Shown here: in pieces, positions 58,856 through 64,000 of the stretch
How the letters are laid out: each line of letters opens with the position of its first letter
How positions within the stretch are numbered: the first letter of the stretch is position 1
NCBI RefSeq assembly: GCF_022179305.1
Contig: NZ_BPQP01000059.1
Coordinates: 1 to 64,000, forward strand
Direction of reading: 5' to 3'
DNA: 64,000 nucleotides
Origin: Methylobacterium iners
GTDB taxonomy: Bacteria > Pseudomonadota > Alphaproteobacteria > Rhizobiales > Beijerinckiaceae
Notes under the pieces: model-generated
What the model was told of the DNA's origin: nothing
What the model saw: the letters and a program-made list of their open reading frames with translations, nothing else
The model's database searches: none
Position numbers and translations under genes: made by a program

Positions 58856-59339
58856 GGTGTCCTCCTTCGGGCCGGCATCGTCACACGGTGACGGTCAGAT
58901 CGCTATCGATTCGGATCGCCGATCCGGCCGGGTTCGTTTGCCAGGAAGGCGACTACGTCGCCGTACTTCCAGAGATCGCCGGCATGGCGCTCCGTCGCAA
59001 CGCGGGCCGGGCGACACATGGTCCATCGCTGCGCTCAGGAGCGCCTGCCTTTGTCCGGCGGCGAAGCCGGTTGCAGCCCTCAGCGGACGCTCGCGCGCCT
59101 TGACAGCGAGGATCTTTCACTTACGCCAAGGGTTACTTGCATGGAAGTTGGCGCTCAAGATCGGCGACCGCGCGAGCCTGGAGGAAATCATGATCTTGCT
59201 TTCCTTCGCGCCACGCGCGTCGCTTCGGCCTGTGGCCCCAGGCGCGACGCTCGCCAGCGGGCTTGGACCTGACGACCGGCTCCGAGGCCGCTCCGGGACG
59301 CCGTGCCCCCGTCTCGACAGACCAGAAGGATTTCGGATC
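58856..59339. other. 484-bp divergent regulatory region
   Basis: It lies between the DapA-like gene and the sorbosone-dehydrogenase-like gene. It holds operator copy 3 and no convincing coding frame. The 189 bp between operator and the + strand start are long for a leader; no RNA element was recognised there. Confidence 0.5.
59133..59150. promoter_or_regulatory. 18-bp palindromic operator, copy 3
   Basis: TTACTTGCATGGAAGTTG matches CAACTTCCATGGAAGTTG at 15 of 18 positions, with an intact right half. It shares 24 identical bases with the copy 2 region although 3.9 kb away, which argues for a functional site rather than chance. Confidence 0.65.
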
Positions 59340-60623
59340 ATGACGTTCAAGCGGTCGATCCTCGCGCGCCTGTTGCTCGCTGGCGTGCTCCTGCCGGCGG
59401 CCGGGGCGCTCGCCCAGCAGGTGCCGAGCGGCGCGCCGACGCCGGGAAGCGCCCAGCCGAGCGTTCCGGCCGCCCCCGGCGCGCCGGCGCCGACGCAGGA
59501 CCGGGGCTCCGCGCTCTACGGCCGGCCGGAAGCCGCCGACGCGGCGAAGCTCGCGCCGATCCCCGCCCCGCCGCTCGCCGCATCGGTGGCGCGCCTGCCC
59601 GTCGACAAGCTGAAGGTGCCGCCCGGCTTCAAGGTCGAGGTCTTCGCCAGCGGTCTCGCCAATGCCCGCTCCCTGCGCGAGGGCGCCCAGGGCACGGTCT
59701 TCGCCGGCACCCGCGCCTTGGACAAAGTCTACGCGGTGCGCGAGCGGGACGGAAAGCGCGAGGTCAAGGTCATCGCCTCGGGCCTGCACCGGCCCAACGG
59801 GCTCGCCTTCCACGACGGGGCCCTCTACGTGGCCGAACTCTCCAAGATCTGGCGCTTCGACGACATCGAGGCTCGCCTGGACGCGCCGCCCAAGCCGACT
59901 CTCGTCTACGACGACCTACCCAAGGACGAGGCCCATGGCTGGAAGTTCATCGCCATTGGTCCGGACAACAAGCTCTACGTGCCGATCGGCGCGCCGGGCA
60001 ACATCCTCTTGCCCCCCGACACTCATGCGCAGATCCGGCGGATGAACCTCGACGGCACCGGCGTCGAGGTGATCGCCCGGGGCGTGCGCAACACCGTGGG
60101 CTTCGACTGGAACCCGGTGACGAAGCAGCTCACCTTCACCGATAACGGCCGCGACTGGATGTCCGAGGACATCCCGCACGACGAGCTCAACGTGGTCGCC
60201 GAGCCCGGCAAGCAGCATTTCGGGTTCCCCTATTGCCACCAGGGCACCTTCACCGACCCGGAATACGGCTGGGGCCGGTCCTGCGGCGAGTTCGCGGCGC
60301 CGGCGGGGCTGCTCGGCGCCCATACGGCGGCCCTCGGCATGCGCTTCTACACCGGCAGCCAGTTTCCCGCCGAGTACAAGAACGCGATCTTCATCGCCCG
60401 CCACGGCTCCTGGAACCGGACGACGAAGCTCGGCGGCGACGTGGTCGTGGCCAAGCTCGACGAGGCCGGCAAGATGGTCTCGATGGAGCCGTTCCTGACG
60501 GGCTTCCTGGCCGACAACAAGTATCTCGGCCGCCCGGTCGACGTCCTGGTGGCCCAGGACGGCGCCCTCCTCGTCTCCGACGACTACAACGGCGCAATCT
60601 ACCGCATCAGCTACGCGCCCTGA
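59340..60623 (+). CDS. Exported sorbosone dehydrogenase-like PQQ/soluble glucose dehydrogenase-fold protein
   Basis: The 427-residue protein has a signal peptide (about 1-25, ending ALAQQ), a Pro/Ala-rich linker to about 75, and a six-bladed beta-propeller. Propeller motifs include LPPGFKVEVFASGL-like KVPPGFKVEVF, GLHRPNGLAFHDGALYVAEL, RNTVGFDWNPVTKQLTFTDN, GFPYCHQGTF and FIARHGSWNRTTKLG. RHGSWNR and DDYNGAIYRI near the end are typical of L-sorbosone dehydrogenase-type enzymes. It would oxidise an aldose or aldehyde in the periplasm, passing electrons to the c-type cytochrome encoded next. The cofactor (PQQ) is inferred from the family. Confidence 0.88.
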   Translation: MTFKRSILARLLLAGVLLPAAGALAQQVPSGAPTPGSAQPSVPAAPGAPAPTQDRGSALYGRPEAADAAKLAPIPAPPLAASVARLPVDKLKVPPGFKVEVFASGLANARSLREGAQGTVFAGTRALDKVYAVRERDGKREVKVIASGLHRPNGLAFHDGALYVAELSKIWRFDDIEARLDAPPKPTLVYDDLPKDEAHGWKFIAIGPDNKLYVPIGAPGNILLPPDTHAQIRRMNLDGTGVEVIARGVRNTVGFDWNPVTKQLTFTDNGRDWMSEDIPHDELNVVAEPGKQHFGFPYCHQGTFTDPEYGWGRSCGEFAAPAGLLGAHTAALGMRFYTGSQFPAEYKNAIFIARHGSWNRTTKLGGDVVVAKLDEAGKMVSMEPFLTGFLADNKYLGRPVDVLVAQDGALLVSDDYNGAIYRISYAP

Positions 60624-60677
60624 CGATCGTGACCGGGAGGGCCTTGACGCCCTTCCGCCCTTCACCCGGGATCGCCC

Positions 60678-61271
60678 ATGATACGCCCTCCGGTGGCCGG
60701 AGCCCTGCTCCTCGCCCTCTTAGGCTTCGTGCTCGGCGCGTCGCCCGCGCCGGCCGATCCCATAGCTGGTCCCTTGGCCGAGCGGCTGGCGCCCTGCCTC
60801 GGCTGCCACGGGACTGACGGACGCTCGCAGACGGAGGGCGTGCCCTCGCTCGGCGGCCAGCCCGCCGACTACCTGCTGACGCAGCTCTACCAGTTCCGCG
60901 AGAAGCAGCGCATCGCGCCGCCGATGAACGAGATGGCGGCGGGCCTCTCCGACGACGACCTGCGCACCGTCTCCGATGCCCTTGCCGCCCTCCCCCCGCC
61001 GCAGGCCGTGGGCCCAGGCGATCCGGCGCGGATGGAGCGTGCCCGGCAGGCGGCCGCCAAGCATCAATGCGGCTCCTGCCACAACGCGGATTATTCCGGG
61101 CGCGAGCAGATCCCGCGCCTGCGCGCCCAGCGCGAGGAGTATCTCGCCGCCGCCCTGCGCGGCTACAAGTCCAACGCGCGTCCGGGCTACGACCCCTCGA
61201 TGAACGCGGTCGCGCAGGAGGTGGGCGACGACGAGATCGTCGACCTCGCCCATTTCCTGGCGCATCAGTGA
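60678..61271 (+). CDS. Diheme c-type cytochrome (cytochrome c4-like)
   Basis: The 197-residue periplasmic protein has a signal peptide (about 1-26) and two class I heme sites: CLGCH (Cys40, Cys43, His44) and CGSCH (Cys131, Cys134, His135). The axial Met candidates are in PPMNEMA and DPSMNAVA. The tandem-domain layout is that of cytochrome c4. It lies 54 bp after the propeller dehydrogenase and is its probable electron acceptor, linking sugar oxidation to the respiratory chain. Confidence 0.9.
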   Translation: MIRPPVAGALLLALLGFVLGASPAPADPIAGPLAERLAPCLGCHGTDGRSQTEGVPSLGGQPADYLLTQLYQFREKQRIAPPMNEMAAGLSDDDLRTVSDALAALPPPQAVGPGDPARMERARQAAAKHQCGSCHNADYSGREQIPRLRAQREEYLAAALRGYKSNARPGYDPSMNAVAQEVGDDEIVDLAHFLAHQ

Positions 61272-61353
61272 GCGCGAGCAAAGCCGCATCGGCCTTGTCT
61301 CAGGGTCGCGGCGACGTCGGGTTTCCTCCCCCATCGGCGGAAGGAGAGAGGTC

Positions 61354-63525
61354 ATGCTGAACGGGACAGGTTTGGGCTTTCGCCTCGCGGCCCCTGCCGT
61401 CGCGCTCGGGCTGGCGATCTCGCCTGCGCCGACCGCCGCGCAACCGAGCGCCGCGCCGGCCGTCAGCATCGACGCGGACGACATCGGGGGCCTCGTCACG
61501 GGCCCGAACGGTCCGGAGGCAGGCGTTTGGGTCATCGCCGAGACGACGGATCTTCCCACGAAATATGCCAAGATCGTGGTAACGGATGATGCCGGCCGCT
61601 ACCTTCTTCCGGACCTGCCTCAAGCCACTTACAGCATCTGGGTGCGGGGCTACGGCCTCGTCGACTCGCCCAAGGTGCGGAGCGGACCGGGACGCACGCT
61701 CGACCTCGGTGCGGTCGCCGCGCCGGACGCCAGGGCGGCCGCGCAGTACTACCCCGCCCTCTACTGGTACGCGATGCTGCGCATCCCGGGCGCGGACCAG
61801 TTCGGGGGCAGCAGCGACATCCCCGAGAAGCTCACGCAGATCGATTGGCTGAAGCAGGTCAAGAACATCGGCTGCGTCGGCTGCCATCAGCTCGGCCAGG
61901 CGTCCACGCGGACCATCCCGGGCGTGTTCCTGGAGGGCAGGACTCACGAGGAGGCCTGGATGCGGCGCATCCAGTCGGGGCAGTCGGGCGAGCAGATGAC
62001 GAACCAGCTCGCCGGCGTCTTCGGCGGCGCGCCTTTCAAGTACTACGCCGAGTGGACTGAACGGATCGCGAAGGGCGAGACGCCGCAAGTGCAGCCCCGA
62101 CGCCCGGAAGGGCTCGAGCGCAACATCGTGGTCACGTCCTGGGAATGGCACACGGAGAAGCAGTACCTGCACGACCTGATCGCGTCGGACCGCCGCCACC
62201 CGACCGTGAACGCCTACGGCCCGCTCTTCGGCGCCCCGGAATACTCGACCGACCTGATGCCGATCCTCGATCCGAAGACGCACTGGGTGACCTTCTACAA
62301 GCTGCCGGTGCGCGACGCCGATACGCCCGAGGCCTTGGGACCCGGACACGCCGCCAGCGCCGGGGTGCTGCAACCCTCGGCCTACTGGGGCGACGAGAAG
62401 CTCTGGGACACGCGGGCGAACAATCACAACTCCATGTTCGACCGGCAGGGCCGGCTCTGGCTCGCCGCGGGCCTGCGCGGCGTCGACAACCCGTCCTTCT
62501 GCAAAGGGGGATCCGAGCACCCGTCCGCCCGGGTCTTTCCCCTCGAGCGGTCCAGCCGACAGGTGACGAGGCTGGACCCGAAGGCGATGACCTACACCTT
62601 CATCGATACCTGCTTCGGCACCCACCATCTGCAGTTCGGCTACGATGCCGACGACACGCTCTGGCTCAGCGGCACCGGCCAGGTCGCGGGCTGGATCAAC
62701 ACGAGGGTCCTCGACGGGACGGGCGATGCCGCGAAGGCGCAGGGCTGGTCGCCGTTCGTCCTCGACACGAACGCCAACGGGCGGCGAGACGAGCACGTCG
62801 AGCCGGGCCAGCCGCTCGATCCCGCCAGGGACAAGCGCATCGTTCCCGGCTCAGGCCCCTACGCGGTCATGCCGAGCCCGGTGGACGGCTCGGTCTGGTA
62901 CACCGTCGGCGTCTTCGGGGGCACGCCGGCCGTGCTGCGCTTCGCACCGGGCGACGACCCGACCAGGACCGGGCTCACCGAGATCTACAATGTTCCCGCG
63001 CCCGGCTTCGGCATCCGCGGGGGCGACATCGATAAGGACGGCGTCGTCTGGGCTTCGCTGTCGAGCGGCCATCTCGCGAGCTTCGACCGCCGCAAATGCA
63101 GAGGGCCGCTGAACGGGCCAACCGCGACGGGGGATCACTGCCCCGAGGGCTGGACGTTCCACCGATATCCCGGTCCGGGCTTCGAGGGCATCGCCGAGAA
63201 CAGCGCGGAGTCGAGCTACTACACCTGGGTCGATCAGCACGACACGTTCGGGCTCGGCGAGAACGTGCCGATGTCGACGGCCAACCTCATGGACGGGCTG
63301 GTCGCCCTGAAGGACGGCCGGATGATCTCGCTGCGGGTGCCCTATCCGCTGGGCTTCTACGCGAAGGGGTTCGACGGCCGGATCGACGATCCGAGCGCCG
63401 GCTGGAAAGGGCGGGGCTTGTGGACGACCAGCGGGGACAGGACGCCTTGGCTGATGGAAGGCGGCAGGGGCAGCAGGCCGCGGGCCGTTCACTTCCAGAT
63501 CAGGCCCGACTCGCTCGCGAGGTGA
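61354..63525 (+). CDS. Exported monoheme protein with carboxypeptidase-regulatory-like domain and beta-propeller
   Basis: The 723-residue protein has a signal peptide (about 1-30) and a CarboxypepD_reg-like beta sandwich (about 42-122, GLVTGPNGPEAGVWVIAETT to a GYGLVDS strand). A single heme site CVGCH (Cys174, Cys177, His178) follows, then a long repeat-containing propeller region (about 270-710) with GYDADDTLWLSGTG and DIDKDGVVWASLSSGHLASF. It resembles virginiamycin-B-lyase/streptogramin-lyase-like propellers coupled to cytochrome c. Its substrate is unknown. A strong GGAGAGAGG precedes the ATG, and its position suggests it acts with the two preceding redox proteins. Confidence 0.8.
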   Translation: MLNGTGLGFRLAAPAVALGLAISPAPTAAQPSAAPAVSIDADDIGGLVTGPNGPEAGVWVIAETTDLPTKYAKIVVTDDAGRYLLPDLPQATYSIWVRGYGLVDSPKVRSGPGRTLDLGAVAAPDARAAAQYYPALYWYAMLRIPGADQFGGSSDIPEKLTQIDWLKQVKNIGCVGCHQLGQASTRTIPGVFLEGRTHEEAWMRRIQSGQSGEQMTNQLAGVFGGAPFKYYAEWTERIAKGETPQVQPRRPEGLERNIVVTSWEWHTEKQYLHDLIASDRRHPTVNAYGPLFGAPEYSTDLMPILDPKTHWVTFYKLPVRDADTPEALGPGHAASAGVLQPSAYWGDEKLWDTRANNHNSMFDRQGRLWLAAGLRGVDNPSFCKGGSEHPSARVFPLERSSRQVTRLDPKAMTYTFIDTCFGTHHLQFGYDADDTLWLSGTGQVAGWINTRVLDGTGDAAKAQGWSPFVLDTNANGRRDEHVEPGQPLDPARDKRIVPGSGPYAVMPSPVDGSVWYTVGVFGGTPAVLRFAPGDDPTRTGLTEIYNVPAPGFGIRGGDIDKDGVVWASLSSGHLASFDRRKCRGPLNGPTATGDHCPEGWTFHRYPGPGFEGIAENSAESSYYTWVDQHDTFGLGENVPMSTANLMDGLVALKDGRMISLRVPYPLGFYAKGFDGRIDDPSAGWKGRGLWTTSGDRTPWLMEGGRGSRPRAVHFQIRPDSLAR

Positions 63526-63604
63526 AAGCTTGAGAGAACTTAAGGCCTGCAAGCGTGCGTCGAATTGCGATTGTCTTTGGCTGCAAACAAGATCGAGGGA
63601 CATC

Positions 63605-64000
63605 ATGATGCGGGCTCTCTATACCCTGACGGTCACCCTCTGCTTCGTCGCGGCGGCGCAGGCGCAAGCCACCTATCCGACCCGGCCGATCACCATGGTG
63701 GTCCCCTTTGCCCCCGGCGGCACGACCGACGTGGTCGCCCGGATCATGGGCGATCACATGAGCCGGACCCTGGGCCAGCAGGTCGTCATCGAGAACGTCA
63801 CCGGCGCCGGCGGCACGGTGGGGGCGACCCGCGTCGTCAAGGCGGCCCCCGACGGCTACGTGCTCCTGATGGGCAACCTCGGCAGCCAGGTGGCGAGCGT
63901 CGCCATCTACCCGAAGCTGGCCTACGATCCGCGCACGGATTTCGAGCCGATCATGAACACGGCCGGGACCCCGATGCTCGTGGTCGCGAAGAAGGACTTG
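63605..64000 (+). CDS. Bug-family (tripartite tricarboxylate transporter) substrate-binding protein, 3' end outside window
   Basis: The 132 visible residues begin MMRALYTLTVTLCFVAAAQA (signal peptide; the second ATG is equally possible). YPTRPITMVVPFAPGGTTDV, GQQVVIENVTGAGGTVGATR and AAPDGYVLLMGNLGS follow, the signature beginning of Bug/TctC proteins. These bind carboxylates such as tartrate, citrate or aromatic acids for TctAB-type permeases. It may replace the lost MFS permease for tartrate or another sugar acid. The permease genes, if present, are beyond the window. Confidence 0.9.
   Translation, partial: MMRALYTLTVTLCFVAAAQAQATYPTRPITMVVPFAPGGTTDVVARIMGDHMSRTLGQQVVIENVTGAGGTVGATRVVKAAPDGYVLLMGNLGSQVASVAIYPKLAYDPRTDFEPIMNTAGTPMLVVAKKDL

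Overview
The window looks like a chromosomal stretch of a GC-rich alphaproteobacterium, most likely Methylobacterium/Methylorubrum. The strongest pointer is the two-gene tungsten/molybdenum formate dehydrogenase (fdh1B-fdh1A, 3.5-8.3 kb), whose subunit lengths and Fe-S layout match the enzyme known from methylotrophic Methylobacterium. Other alphaproteobacterial markers are a DUF6894 protein and a D-tartrate dehydratase of the Bradyrhizobium type. No rRNA, tRNA, CRISPR array or intact mobile element was seen.

Layout. 0-3.4 kb: a DJ-1/PfpI-family gene cut by the window edge, a divergent LysR regulator broken by one amber codon, and small secreted or hypothetical genes. 3.5-8.3 kb: formate dehydrogenase. 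9.6-16.5 kb: GntR regulator, an NTF2-like protein, a palindromic operator, and a branched-chain-type ABC operon in which one permease and both ATPases are fused into one 818-residue protein, followed by a PuuE-like deacetylase. 16.5-29.9 kb (minus strand): a compact 12-gene run with a complete Urt-type urea/amide importer, an acetamidase/formamidase, a complete dipeptide-type importer and a gamma-glutamyltransferase-like hydrolase. 30.1-30.5 kb: a truncated IS3-type OrfA.

30.7-42.8 kb: MarR regulator, a perfect 22-bp palindrome, then an 11-gene coupled operon (amidohydrolase, alpha/beta hydrolase, three-subunit CO-dehydrogenase/xanthine-dehydrogenase-like hydroxylase with a CoxS-CoxG fusion, full LIV importer, Rieske ferredoxin). 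This is the best candidate for an undescribed catabolic system, probably for an N-heterocycle or cyclic amide. 43.0-47.6 kb: a second PuuE-like deacetylase with an SsuABC/NMT1-type importer and a divergent LysR. 47.6-49.8 kb: a decayed Rhs fragment and small genes. 49.9-54.4 kb: AceE-like E1 dehydrogenase with divergent Lrp regulator, and a COG4091-type oxidoreductase.

54.4-64 kb: a tartrate/sugar-acid region. A GntR/FCD regulator, tartrate dehydrogenase, D-tartrate dehydratase, a DapA-like aldolase, a sorbosone-dehydrogenase-like protein, two c-type cytochrome proteins and a tripartite-tricarboxylate-type binding protein are tied together by three copies of one 18-bp palindrome. A collapsed MFS transporter remnant sits where the tartrate permease would be expected.

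Taken together the window reads as a scavenging island: five ABC importers in about 36 kb, each paired with hydrolases or oxidoreductases for amides, gamma-glutamyl compounds or heterocycles. Any formate released could feed the nearby NAD-linked formate dehydrogenase (inference).
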